From a virus: 64,000 nt of DNA. Below, in pieces: positions 15,621 through 23,612 of the stretch (its first letter is position 1; each line of letters opens with the position of its first letter). The notes under the pieces are model-generated. The model was not told the DNA's origin. It saw only the letters and a program-made list of their open reading frames with translations, and ran no database searches. Location: IMG/VR virus record IMGVR_UViG_3300028573_000011, positions 31,442 through 95,441 of that record. One strand, 5' to 3'. A program made the translations under genes and the position numbers.

Positions 15621-16516
15621 GACGCTGCCGCCGTTTCGGTTTCGGCGACCTCGGGCGCGGCTTCCGCCGTCGCGTCCTCGCCGACCGGGGCGGTGGCCGA
15701 GGGGAGGTCGAGCAGCCCGCGCACGGTGTCCTCCTGGAGAGGGAACTCGATCGGGATCGTGCACCCACCGCGGCCCAGACTCGACCAGATGATTTCGAGC
15801 TGTACGACGTCCTGGATGCCCCAGTTGCGCTTCTTGCAGCTGACCTTGCCCTCCAGCCGCTTGAGCTCGACGTTTCGACTGGCGTAGTTGGAGACGACCT
15901 TGGCGATGCGGTCTTCCAGAGACACACCGTTGCCGCGCTCCAAGGTCTGGAAGCACAGCGCCTTGGCCTGGTCCACGTACCAGAGCGGCAGTACCTGGAA
16001 GATCACCTCCCGGACGAACGTGGCGCCGATCCTGTTGATCGGGCCTCGGTTGTCCGGCTGTCGCTGGTCGCTCGACGGCACCACCTCGCGGCGTACCCAG
16101 TCGGGCACGAAGAACGTGGCGCTGGCCTCGCTGTTGTCTTCCTGGTCCCAGGCGAAGGCGCGGGCGTGCGTGCCGCTGTGCTGGCTGTCGCGGTGGAGCT
16201 CGATCGTGCCCCACACGGTGTTCGTCCAGCAGCGGGCGATCTCGCGTGCCAGGTAGACGCTCGCGCCGCTGGTCTGAAACGGCTTGCCGTCGTGGTCCCG
16301 TAGCGTGCGCCGGTAGAACGCCCTTTCCGCCACCACCGGGATGCTGCACGTGTAGGTCATCATCTTCCGGGCGCGCTCGATGTCGCGGGGGAACCGGCGC
16401 GCGGTGGCGATCGCGGTGTGCTTGTCCGCGATGAGCTGGGCCAGCTCCGCGTTGGCGTTCTCCCGGGCCACGATGGCCCGGTGCGGCAGCGAAACCTCGT
16501 CGTCGAGAATGCTCAT
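15617..16516 (-). CDS. Probable single-strand annealing protein, 299 aa
   Basis: Central segments GASVYLAREIARCWTNTVWG, THARAFAWDQEDNSEASATF and GATFVREVIFQVLPLWYV resemble a group of phage annealing-type proteins that accompany exonucleases (pattern A-x-I-A-x-x-W-x-N, F-A-W-D, and a later conserved R). It is not a clear RecT or Erf by eye. Position four bases after the nuclease gene supports a RecE/RecT-like pair for phage recombination. The C-terminus is Ala/Glu-rich and disordered. Confidence 0.5.
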   Translation of the reverse strand: MSILDDEVSLPHRAIVARENANAELAQLIADKHTAIATARRFPRDIERARKMMTYTCSIPVVAERAFYRRTLRDHDGKPFQTSGASVYLAREIARCWTNTVWGTIELHRDSQHSGTHARAFAWDQEDNSEASATFFVPDWVRREVVPSSDQRQPDNRGPINRIGATFVREVIFQVLPLWYVDQAKALCFQTLERGNGVSLEDRIAKVVSNYASRNVELKRLEGKVSCKKRNWGIQDVVQLEIIWSSLGRGGCTIPIEFPLQEDTVRGLLDLPSATAPVGEDATAEAAPEVAETETAAAS

Positions 16517-16520
16517 CGCT

Positions 16521-17459
16521 TTACCAGCGCTCCCAGTTGTAGGCGTTCATCACCCACGGCGGCAGCGGCAGGCGTTCGATCCGGTCGGGGTAGGCAGGCC
16601 ATTGGCCGGACTCGGTGCACTCCCGGTAGAGGCGGATAGCCTTGCGGTTCAGCTCGCGGCCGATCTGCATCGCGTCGGGGTCGGGCCGGACGCAGCGCAC
16701 GTAGTAGGGCGCCGTCTTCTCCTGGCAGACGAGGAGGAAGTCGATGTCGTCCTTGTCGGCCAGGCCGAGCTCGACGGCGCCGTTTTCGTACCAGTCGGCC
16801 TGCTGGTGCCAGCCCTTCTCGTGCATCGCCTTACTCAGCGACAGGTCGTCGATGGCGTGGCAGCTCTTGAGGTCAACGATGACGAGACGTCCGCGACGCG
16901 TGAAGATCATCGAGTCGGGCCGGGCCCGGAGCATGACGCCGTGCTCCTCGTCGCGCCAGAACAGCGAGTGCTCGACCATGGCGTCGTCGACGGCGAACAG
17001 CGGGCCGGCCTCAGGATGGCGACGGACGATGTCGGCCATCGCCTTCATCCGGAGATACTCGTGCTTCAGCAGCGTGATCACGCCGCTCGCACGGTTCGCC
17101 TGCTCCTTCTCCTGCGTGTCCTTCTTCCGCCGGTTCTGCTCGTCGAGCATGACGACTTCGGGGTCGCCGCCGAACAGCTCGCTGTGCAGCGCGGTCCCGA
17201 ACTCCATCTCGGGGGTCGCGATGCGGCCGTGGAGGCGGTCGTAGTCGAAGCGGGCCGGGGTGCCCGGCGGGAGGATCCGCCGGGCGCCGGTGGAGGACAG
17301 GGAGCCGCCGGCGACGGGGTCGGCGTGGTACTCGCGCAGCGACATGCGCGCGCGGATGCCGGGCTCGGTGATCGGTTCGCCGCGGTACTCGGCCAGGAAC
17401 TGCGCCGGGGCGTCCGAGGCGGCCGGGTCGATGGCGAGGATGTCAGCGATGACGGTCAC
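16521..17459 (-). CDS. PD-(D/E)XK exonuclease, RecE/DUF3799-like, 312 aa
   Basis: Start GTG 17459 (VTVIADILAIDP) overlaps the upstream stop as GTGA. The family order is visible: substrate segment SLREYHADPVAGGSLSSTGA, FGTALHSELFGG (G-x-A-x-H), catalytic RARPDSMIF then LVIVDLKSC (D-x-K), and HQQADWYENG (Q-x-x-x-Y). These form the nuclease core that resects double-strand ends. With the adjacent putative annealing protein it makes a phage recombination pair. Confidence 0.8.
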   Translation of the reverse strand: MTVIADILAIDPAASDAPAQFLAEYRGEPITEPGIRARMSLREYHADPVAGGSLSSTGARRILPPGTPARFDYDRLHGRIATPEMEFGTALHSELFGGDPEVVMLDEQNRRKKDTQEKEQANRASGVITLLKHEYLRMKAMADIVRRHPEAGPLFAVDDAMVEHSLFWRDEEHGVMLRARPDSMIFTRRGRLVIVDLKSCHAIDDLSLSKAMHEKGWHQQADWYENGAVELGLADKDDIDFLLVCQEKTAPYYVRCVRPDPDAMQIGRELNRKAIRLYRECTESGQWPAYPDRIERLPLPPWVMNAYNWERW

Positions 17460-17755
17460 AGTCCTCGTCCCTTCGACCAGTCGGTGAGGCCGATGGTCTG
17501 CTCCCACGGCAGATGCGTCGGCCCGGCGGGGTGGTTGACGTGCGGCGGGTACTGCCGTCCCGCCTGCCGCGTCTCGTCATCGACCTGGGTGCCGGCGGCG
17601 ATGGCGGCCGCGATCGGCCGCCAGGCCTCGGCGGCCTCGGCCGCGAGTCGCTCGGCGTCGTCATGGGCGCCGCCCCAACCGCCGGTGTCGGTCAGCGACA
17701 CGGCGTACGCGGCCTGCTCGGCCGCCGCATGGGCGCGCAGGAACGTGGCGCTCAC
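17456..17755 (-). CDS. Hypothetical early protein, 99 aa
   Basis: GTG 17755 overlaps the upstream stop as GTGA; GTG 17758 is also possible. N-terminal helices (FLRAHAAAEQAAYAVSLTD, DAERLAAEAAEAWRPIAAAI) precede a Pro/His-containing tail. Immediately upstream of the exonuclease. No domain recognised. Confidence 0.55.
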   Translation of the reverse strand: MSATFLRAHAAAEQAAYAVSLTDTGGWGGAHDDAERLAAEAAEAWRPIAAAIAAGTQVDDETRQAGRQYPPHVNHPAGPTHLPWEQTIGLTDWSKGRGL

Positions 17756-18228
17756 CACCGGGCCACCGCTTCCAAGAACTGGGCGTGGACCGCCTCGGAG
17801 GCGGCGCTGGCCTCCTGCGGGGAGCCTCCCGCGCGAAGGACACGGGCGTAGGCTTCGAAGCGGTTGTCCTGAACCGGGCCGGGCTGGGCCAGCACCTGCA
17901 TACGCACGCTGACGGTCTTGCTGAACGCGACGTCGTACCAGGTCCCGCGGGCGTCGGTGTGTTCCTGGCGGTAGTCCCAACGCGCGCGGACCTGCTTCTC
18001 AGCCGACTCCGCAACGGCTTGGAGGCGCTCGATGCGCCGGGAGTTGTCCTCGTACTCCTCGCTCGGCACGATCAGCGTGATCGGGTCCAGGCCGCCGGGC
18101 ATGATCCGTGCCGCCTGCTCGGGGTGCTCCTCGATCCAGTCCGCGAGCGCGCGGAGTCCGGCAACAGTGGTGTCCGCCAGTTGCAGCGTCGCGAGCGGGA
18201 TGTCGGGGTGCAGCTGGTCCTCGTTCAT
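17752..18228 (-). CDS. Hypothetical early protein, 158 aa
   Basis: Contains a helical start (VAGLRALADWIEEHPEQAAR), a charged coiled coil (IERLQAVAESAEKQVRARWD) and a beta segment (GTWYDVAFSKTVSVRMQVLA). The C-terminus is helical. Coupled on both sides. It may act in recombination by position, but no motif supports a function. Confidence 0.6.
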   Translation of the reverse strand: MNEDQLHPDIPLATLQLADTTVAGLRALADWIEEHPEQAARIMPGGLDPITLIVPSEEYEDNSRRIERLQAVAESAEKQVRARWDYRQEHTDARGTWYDVAFSKTVSVRMQVLAQPGPVQDNRFEAYARVLRAGGSPQEASAASEAVHAQFLEAVARW

Positions 18229-19076
18229 GCCGCCGCTCCGAGTGCTTCGGCGATCTGCTCGACGCTGGCGTCCAGCGCGATCGCGCGGCCGACGATGGCC
18301 TTCGTGAGCTCGGCGGCGACGTAGTCGCCGGACTCGGAGCTGTCCGCAGCGACCTGGACGCGGGCGCGGTCAACGGCGGCGAGGTTGTACCAGCGGGCGT
18401 GGAGCGACGTGGTGCGGGCGTCGGCCCGCTCTCCCGCGGCGTCCGGGTTGCTTACGTGGCGGACCCAGGCAGCGCGGCCGGCGTCGACCGGACCGAGCGT
18501 CTGGCGGGTTCGCGCTTCGAGCTCCATCAGCGGGCGGTCGTCGCGAATCGGGGCCATCTCCCGCGTCTGCTCCACGTCGGCGACCGGGACGTCGGGCCAC
18601 TCGTCGTTGCTGCGCGTGTCGTGCTTCGCGGCCCACCACAACGTGGGGTCGAGGGCGATCCAGCGCGCTCCGTCGAAGGCGTTCGGCTGGGTAGGCGGCG
18701 CGGGCGGAACCGAAGCGTTCTGCGTTCCGCTGGTGCCCGGCTTGGCCAGGAGCAGCGTCGTCGCCGAGGCGCCGTCGACCGTCGCTGGCCAGGTCGCCGA
18801 GTCGTAGGGGTTCACGCCCCAGCCGGCACCCTCGAAGACCAAGCTGACGGTCGTCGACGGCGGCAGAGACGCGATGCCGACCTCGGCGGGAACGGGCTCC
18901 ATGTCGATCAGCGTGGGCGCCGAGTCGTTGACGCGCTGGGCCATCTGCGGACGACTGACCCGCGACATGGGTCGAGCGGGACGGGTGTCGGTCTCGCGGG
19001 CGAACGGTGCCCGGATCCGGCGAAGTCCGGTCGGTTCGGTGGCGCTGCGCCCGTTTCGGGCGCTACGGTTCATCAT
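18225..19076 (-). CDS. Hypothetical early protein, 283 aa
   Basis: Start set at ATG 19076 because GGAGGTGA lies five bases upstream; this is one of the best ribosome sites in the early region and marks a fresh translation start after a 71-base gap. The N-terminal 50 residues are basic and disordered; the centre has W-A-A-K-H-D and W-V-R-H-V-S-N elements; the last 60 residues are helical (YVAAELTKAIVGRAIALDA). No known domain. Confidence 0.6.
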   Translation of the reverse strand: MMNRSARNGRSATEPTGLRRIRAPFARETDTRPARPMSRVSRPQMAQRVNDSAPTLIDMEPVPAEVGIASLPPSTTVSLVFEGAGWGVNPYDSATWPATVDGASATTLLLAKPGTSGTQNASVPPAPPTQPNAFDGARWIALDPTLWWAAKHDTRSNDEWPDVPVADVEQTREMAPIRDDRPLMELEARTRQTLGPVDAGRAAWVRHVSNPDAAGERADARTTSLHARWYNLAAVDRARVQVAADSSESGDYVAAELTKAIVGRAIALDASVEQIAEALGAAA

Positions 19077-19147
19077 GCCGGTCACCTCCAAGTGCTGATG
19101 TCGGGAAATAGGTGGCTGTGCGTGGCGGCTGTTCCGGGCTGGGCTGG

Positions 19148-19456
19148 CTACGGAACGGCCGCCTTCGTCTTGCGGCGGGCTTCGCGTTGGACTGCCTTGT
19201 CGTAGGACTTGGCCGGGGTCTCCCGCCGCGGCACAAGGGGCTCCCGGGCCTCGACGCGGTTCTCGCGGCGCAGCTTTTCGCGGTAGGCGCGCGCCTCGGC
19301 CCGGAGGAAACGCGGGTCGCGTCCGTTTCCGGCCCAGTAGAAGGGCACCCGGCCCTCGGTCACGAGCAGCTCCACGTGGCTGACCGGCTTCCCGAGGAAC
19401 TCGGCGAACTGCTCCTTGGTCAGGTCGGGAAGGTCGTCATCGCTGGTGTGGCTCAT
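19148..19456 (-). CDS. HTH/excisionase-like small protein, 102 aa
   Basis: Residues about 10-55 (LTKEQFAEFLGKPVSHVELL, TEGRVPFYWAGNGRDPRFL) read as a small helix-turn-helix with a wing, as in MerR-like excisionases. The remainder is highly basic (REKLRREN, VQREARRKTKAAVP), suiting DNA binding. It is the second gene of the leftward early operon after the Cro-like gene, a usual place for an excisionase. That role is inference. Confidence 0.5.
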   Translation of the reverse strand: MSHTSDDDLPDLTKEQFAEFLGKPVSHVELLVTEGRVPFYWAGNGRDPRFLRAEARAYREKLRRENRVEAREPLVPRRETPAKSYDKAVQREARRKTKAAVP

Positions 19457-19737
19457 CGCGGCGCTCCCACGCGCTCGCGCCGGCGCGGCTCGTCAGTCAC
19501 CAGCCGGAACAACCGCTCGTAGGCGGTGCCCGGCTTGACCCCGGTGCCGGTGGCGACGTGCATCAGGCCGGAGACCACCTCGATGCCGCAGGCGTCGTGA
19601 ATGCCGCGGCTCACGGACGAGGCATCGACGCCGGCCGCGTGGGCGATCTGCTCGTTGGTGTCCAACTTGGCCCTGCGGCCGAGCCATCTCAGGCCCGCAG
19701 GGTCGATCCGGTGGTGCGCGGGCGCCTTGGATCGCAT
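19453..19737 (-). CDS. Cro-like DNA-binding protein
   Basis: Start taken at ATG 19737 (MRSKAPAHHRID), preceded by GGAG at nine bases; an upstream ATG at 19773 lies inside an operator repeat. The protein (94 aa) has an HTH at about residues 20-50 (AKLDTNEQIAHAAGVDASSV, SRGIHDACGIE). It is transcribed divergently from the repressor across operator-like repeats, the classic Cro position. Its stop overlaps the next gene. Confidence 0.65.
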   Translation of the reverse strand: MRSKAPAHHRIDPAGLRWLGRRAKLDTNEQIAHAAGVDASSVSRGIHDACGIEVVSGLMHVATGTGVKPGTAYERLFRLVTDEPRRRERVGAPR

Positions 19738-19764
19738 GACGGTTTGCTCCACAGTTGTGTTGTA

Positions 19765-19826
19765 TGGATGCAATCTCGCATCGCATTGCGTGGATGCAAT
19801 CTACGCCGCGTATCCATGCAATGCAA
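19765..19826. promoter_or_regulatory. Operator repeats of the immunity region
   Basis: TGGATGCAATC occurs at 19765-19775 and 19791-19801 as direct repeats, and TATCCATGCAATGCAA at 19811-19826 gives the inverted form. A related element, TGCATGTATGCGATGCA, lies at 19971-19987, close to the repressor start. The repeats lie between the divergent Cro-like and repressor genes and cover the leftward promoter. Confidence 0.65.
19798..19826 (-). promoter_or_regulatory. Leftward early promoter
   Basis: On the minus strand, -35 TTGCAT (19826-19821), a 17-base spacer and -10 TAGATT (19803-19798) match the actinobacterial housekeeping sigma consensus (TTGAC-17/18-TAGRRT). The predicted start is near 19791. 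Two operator repeats overlap the -35 and -10, so repressor binding would block it. Confidence 0.6.
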
Positions 19827-20009
19827 CTGGAGCTGGTATTGATACGTGTTCGCAGGTGGCGTGCGTGCGCCCGTTGGCGTGATTTCGCTCTCGCGGTCGG
19901 ATGCGCGCGCGGCTAGCCTGACCGCTGGGCGGGTGCGGCGCGGATTTGCGCCCGGGTACCGGGCTCAGATTGCATGTATGCGATGCACGCACGGCGCGAG
20001 AGGTCACGT

Positions 20010-20459
20010 ATGCCCAGGTTGGACAGCGCGGAACGCAAGAAGGTGTGGCAGGCGTACGTGAAGAGCCGCCTCGACGATTCGGGCCTCAAGCAGTTTGAGC
20101 TCGAAGCCCTCACGGACGGCGTTGTCACCACCACGATGGTCTCGAACTGGGTGACCGGCCGGTCCGGCGTGGAGGCGGAGGCTGCGGCGCTCTTCGCGCT
20201 GGCGACGAACTCCCCCGTGGGGGAAGCGCTCGAGGCTGCCGGCTACGGCAAGTTCGCCGAGATCGTCGCGTCCCAGATGGCACCACAGGCGGATCCGCGA
20301 ATCACCCGGCTGCTGGACGACCCGCTCTTGACGGAGGAGGACCGGTCGGACTTCCGGGAGCTGCTTCAGCGTCGGCAGAACCGCCTTGCCGTCGAACTCG
20401 TCGCGATCCTTGTCGAGATGGTGAAGACGCGCCAGTCGGAGTCGAGCAGGCAGGAATAG
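20010..20459 (+). CDS. Phage repressor-like HTH protein, 149 aa
   Basis: Start at ATG 20010 (MPRLDSAERKKVWQAY). The N-terminal domain (about 1-65) is an XRE-like HTH: VKSRLDDSGLKQFELEALTD, then VVTTTMVSNWVTGRSGVEAE. There is no LexA-type peptidase at the C-terminus, which is instead helical (LTEEDRSDFRELLQRRQNR, LAVELVAILVEMVK) and may dimerise. Placed between the operators and attP, divergent from the Cro-like gene, it is the best candidate for the lysogenic repressor; lack of a cleavage domain implies induction by another route. Confidence 0.7.
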   Translation: MPRLDSAERKKVWQAYVKSRLDDSGLKQFELEALTDGVVTTTMVSNWVTGRSGVEAEAAALFALATNSPVGEALEAAGYGKFAEIVASQMAPQADPRITRLLDDPLLTEEDRSDFRELLQRRQNRLAVELVAILVEMVKTRQSESSRQE

Positions 20460-20482
20460 ACCCTTGCACAGCCATGATCAAC

Positions 20483-20682
20483 GGTGCACTTTTCTGGTGC
20501 ACGGCCCGGGAGAACTTGGGCGAAGTTCGGGGAACATGGACGATGATCGGCGTCTCAGCGCCCTGATCAGCAGAAGTTAAGGGGGTTCAAGTCCCCCCTC
20601 GGACACTTTGCTGAGCTCCTGAACTGCATGTTTGCAGTCAGGGGCTTTACACTTTCGGAATCTGGTGCACCGTCTGGTGCAC
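20483..20682. other. attP: attP: tRNA 3'-end core with flanking arm-type sites
   Basis: The core at about 20571-20606 contains a T-arm (GGGGGTTCAAGTCCCCC, 20581-20597) and an acceptor 3' strand CTCGGAC with discriminator A (20598-20605), matching a tRNA 3' end, probably tRNA-Leu. No 5' half of a tRNA lies upstream. Arm-type repeats TCTGGTGCAC occur on the left (20493-20502, plus GGTGCAC at 20483-20489) and on the right (20661-20670 and 20673-20682). Repeats on both sides mark an intact attP. Confidence 0.75.
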
Positions 20683-20744
20683 CTCCGAGTGAGCGCCATA
20701 CGAAAGCCGGTCCACCGACGGTCCACTCGTCGTACGTTCCAAAT

Positions 20745-22154
20745 ATGGCGTGGATCGAGACTACCGAGCGCAAGGCCAAGCCGGGGCAGAAGAAGAAGCC
20801 CCTCTCCTACCATGTCCGCTGGCGCCAAGGCGGCGCCCGGGACGGCGGCAGCGAGGTCGAGACCTTCCGGGACGAGAAGGAGGCCGAACACTTCAAGGCC
20901 GCAGTCAACCTCGCCGGTGACCAGTACCCCCCCAACTTCATCCCGAAAATCGGCTGGGTCACGCCCGACGTGTACAAGGCGTTCCTCGTCGACGTCGAGG
21001 CCGCCGAGACGGAAGCCGAGCAGCCACCGCCGCCCGAGACGATCGGCGCGTTCGCCCGGAAGCTCGTACTGAGCATGACCAAGGTCGGGCGGGGCGGAAA
21101 GAAGAAGTACCTACGGATAATCGCTCTCCACATCAATCCCTGGTGGGGATCCCTCCCGATCAATGACGAGGCAACCCTCAACATGATCGGCATCGGCACG
21201 TGGATCAACGATCTGCTGGACGGCAAATCACCCCCCGTCGACCAGACGCCGCAAGATCCGCACCCGAAGCGCACGAAGCTCAAGCCGAAGACCGCCCGGA
21301 ACATCCACGGTCTCTTCTTCGCGATCATCCAGACCGCGCTGGAGATGAAGCTGCGGGCCGACAACCCGTGCCTGAAGACACAGCTGCCGAACGTCGATGA
21401 CGGCGAAGGCGACTGGGAGATGGTCTTCCTGTCCCCCGAGGAGTACGGCATGATCCGTCGCCACATGCGCGCCGACGCGGTGGATCTCACGGACCTACTT
21501 GTCGGCACCGGGGCTCGCTACTCAGAGGCCACGGGCTTCCGAAAGCGCGACCACGTCCATGACGAGACCGGCCGACCCTGGCTCAACGTGCGCAAGGCGT
21601 GGAAGAACGAGGCCGGCAACTGGGTCTTGAGCAAGCCCAAGACGCGGAAGTCCGTACGCGGGCTCGTTCTCACCGCAAGCCAGGACGAACTGGTTGCCAG
21701 ACTCACGGAGGGCAAGCAGCCCGACGACCTGGTCGTCACGAACCGGGGTGGCAACCGATGGATTCACCAGACCTACTACACACAGTGCTGGCGCCCGGCG
21801 GTCTATTGCGCGGTCCGCTGCGAACGGCACAGGAACGCCGACCTGGCCGCGGGTATCGGACGTCGCGGCTATCGGTACCTGCTTTCCGCGCACATCGTGC
21901 CCTGTGGATGTCCGGGCACGCTCACGAAGGTCCCGCGCATCCACGACCTACGGCACACTCACGTAGCGTGGCTGATCGCCAAGAAGGTCCCGGTGAAGGC
22001 GATCCAGGAGCGGCTCGGCCATCGATCGAGCCAGACTACGTTGGACCGCTACGGGCACCTGCTGGATGAGGTCGTCGACGACGTCCAGGCTGCAGTCGAC
22101 GTGATGATGGAGCGGGCAGCCGTGGACGTGGCCCAGCTGCCCGCCGCAGCCTAG
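20745..22154 (+). CDS. int: Tyrosine integrase, 469 aa
   Basis: Start at ATG 20745 (MAWIETTERKAKPGQKK), after attP; a longer frame would translate through the arm sites. The catalytic domain shows the first Arg in LLVGTGARYSEATGF, the HxxR box in RIHDLRHTHVAWLI, the second His in RLGHRSSQTTLDRY and the nucleophile Tyr in that last motif. The first 200 residues carry the arm-binding and SAM-like domains. A Cys-containing insert lies before the HxxR box. It would integrate the phage into a host tRNA gene. Its TAG stop shares CTAG with the convergent gene. Confidence 0.92.
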   Translation: MAWIETTERKAKPGQKKKPLSYHVRWRQGGARDGGSEVETFRDEKEAEHFKAAVNLAGDQYPPNFIPKIGWVTPDVYKAFLVDVEAAETEAEQPPPPETIGAFARKLVLSMTKVGRGGKKKYLRIIALHINPWWGSLPINDEATLNMIGIGTWINDLLDGKSPPVDQTPQDPHPKRTKLKPKTARNIHGLFFAIIQTALEMKLRADNPCLKTQLPNVDDGEGDWEMVFLSPEEYGMIRRHMRADAVDLTDLLVGTGARYSEATGFRKRDHVHDETGRPWLNVRKAWKNEAGNWVLSKPKTRKSVRGLVLTASQDELVARLTEGKQPDDLVVTNRGGNRWIHQTYYTQCWRPAVYCAVRCERHRNADLAAGIGRRGYRYLLSAHIVPCGCPGTLTKVPRIHDLRHTHVAWLIAKKVPVKAIQERLGHRSSQTTLDRYGHLLDEVVDDVQAAVDVMMERAAVDVAQLPAAA

Positions 22155-22438
22155 TCGCTGGACTCGGTCAGCGCGCCACGGAGCTTCAGCAAGCGCTGGT
22201 CGGCACGGTCCTCGGCATCGGTCAGTGCCCACTTGACGTCCGTCACGTGGGCCCGGCCTAATCGTGCGACCGCATAGCCCACCGTCAGCGCCAGCGCGAG
22301 GGCGTCGGCCAGGTCTGCGACCTCGCCGCTCCTCGGCGTCGTCGGCAACCACAGCGTGATCACTGCCGATACCGCCCACGCCACCGCCACGGCCGGACCG
22401 CCGATCCTGCGGAAAATGCGAACAACAACTTCGGACAT
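22151..22438 (-). CDS. Small two-helix membrane protein, 95 aa
   Basis: Two hydrophobic stretches (GGPAVAVAWAVSAVITLWLP and ADALALALTVGYAVARLG) precede a charged cytoplasmic-type tail (VTDVKWALTDAEDRADQRL). It is convergent with the integrase, and the two stops share CTAG. Small membrane proteins beside the integrase of temperate phages often act in superinfection exclusion; that is only a possibility here. Confidence 0.6.
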   Translation of the reverse strand: MSEVVVRIFRRIGGPAVAVAWAVSAVITLWLPTTPRSGEVADLADALALALTVGYAVARLGRAHVTDVKWALTDAEDRADQRLLKLRGALTESSD

Positions 22439-22683
22439 CGGGTTGTCTCCCCACAGCCTGAACTGCCTCTACTTGCCCCCAAGTGAACGACACGCTACGC
22501 AGCGCGTACCAGCGACGCGATCACCAACACAGAGACACTTTTCGAACTCGGGACGTTTCGGAATACCCTGACATACGGCGCCTTTCATCGATATTTGATT
22601 CTCCAACGACACAGGGCTCTGACGTGGCAGTGTGGTGCGACGCGCCAGGGGACGCGGTCGGATCCAGGGGAGGGCACGGCGGC

Positions 22684-23538
22684 ATGGCGGGCATGCAGTG
22701 GAGCGATACACGGATACGGGGTGCGGGCCACGTGGTAGAGGTGCTCGCGGTCTCATGGCGTGGCTCTTCCCTGGCCGCACTGAAAAACGGACCGTTGTCT
22801 CCCCCGGAGCTGCTTGCCGTCTTCAAGACAGTGCAGCCGTCGACCGTGCCGGTTTTCGGACCGCATGCGGTCTACATCGAATGTGTCAAGCGGCACCTGG
22901 CCGTGCTGGCCCGCGGCGGTCTACTCGACGTCGGGCCGCTGAACGGCGGTCGCCGGCAGTACCTGCTCACGCCGTTTGCCCGCGCGATGCTCGATGCCGC
23001 AGAGCAGACTGCGGACTATGGCGTGCGGGTTTACGACTGGTTGGTCGACGTCGGCCGCCAGTCCCGCAAGATCAGCACATCCCTGTCCGCGCGGGACTTC
23101 GAGCCCGCGGTCCTGGGCATGTCCGAGTCGGAGCGCTTCCGTTGGCGCGCGGTCTTGTTGATCTTCGCGCGGTTGCTTGGCCATCGCTGGTCGTTCACAG
23201 TTCTGGCAATGCTGGCCGACGGCCCAGCACGGTTTTCCTCGCTGCTGGAGCGCGCAGGCAGCCTTCTGCCAGCCGCTCCAACATCCGCCTCGACGACCGT
23301 ACGCCTCGGCCGGTCCACCCTGACCAACCGACTGGAGTACCTACGCAGTGTCGGACTGGTCGAGAAGGTCGACGACTCGGCTCATCGCAACCCGGCGCGG
23401 CCCCCGGGCTCCAGGGAGGTGGCCTATGTCCTCACGGACGGTGGCCGAGATCTTCTGGAGAACTTGGAAGGCATCGCTGAATTCGGCGTCCTGCACGATG
23501 CGGCACTCGTCAAGGCGGTTCGAGCCCTAACCCCGTAG
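22684..23538 (+). CDS. Two-winged-helix (HxlR-like) regulator
   Basis: Start taken at ATG 22684 (MAGMQWSDTRIRG), with GGGAGGG upstream; the frame is open from 22483, so the start is not certain. The first winged helix (about 20-110) includes SSLAALKNGPLSPPELLAVF and RHLAVLARGGLLDVG; the second (about 175-275) includes HRWSFTVLAMLADGPARFSS and STLTNRLEYLRSVGLVEKV with YVLTDGGRDLLENL. Duplicate HxlR-like domains suit binding as a pseudo-dimer. It lies 74 bases ahead of the P450 gene and probably controls it. Confidence 0.65.
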   Translation: MAGMQWSDTRIRGAGHVVEVLAVSWRGSSLAALKNGPLSPPELLAVFKTVQPSTVPVFGPHAVYIECVKRHLAVLARGGLLDVGPLNGGRRQYLLTPFARAMLDAAEQTADYGVRVYDWLVDVGRQSRKISTSLSARDFEPAVLGMSESERFRWRAVLLIFARLLGHRWSFTVLAMLADGPARFSSLLERAGSLLPAAPTSASTTVRLGRSTLTNRLEYLRSVGLVEKVDDSAHRNPARPPGSREVAYVLTDGGRDLLENLEGIAEFGVLHDAALVKAVRALTP

Positions 23539-23612
23539 CGCTGACGGCACGCGCTCTTCCCCCTACGATGAGTGCTGACGTACAACCGTAGGCGGCTCGC
23601 TTAGGGGGAACC

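Noticed and set aside
20524-20606. A complete tRNA gene ending at 20605
   Set aside because: Only the T-arm and acceptor 3' strand are present. No matching GTCCGAG 5' strand, D-arm or anticodon arm was found upstream, so it is an att core and not a gene.
20628-20744. An upstream start for integrase at 20628
   Set aside because: It would translate the attP arm repeats and adds 39 residues unlike integrase N-termini; ATG 20745 starts a typical domain.
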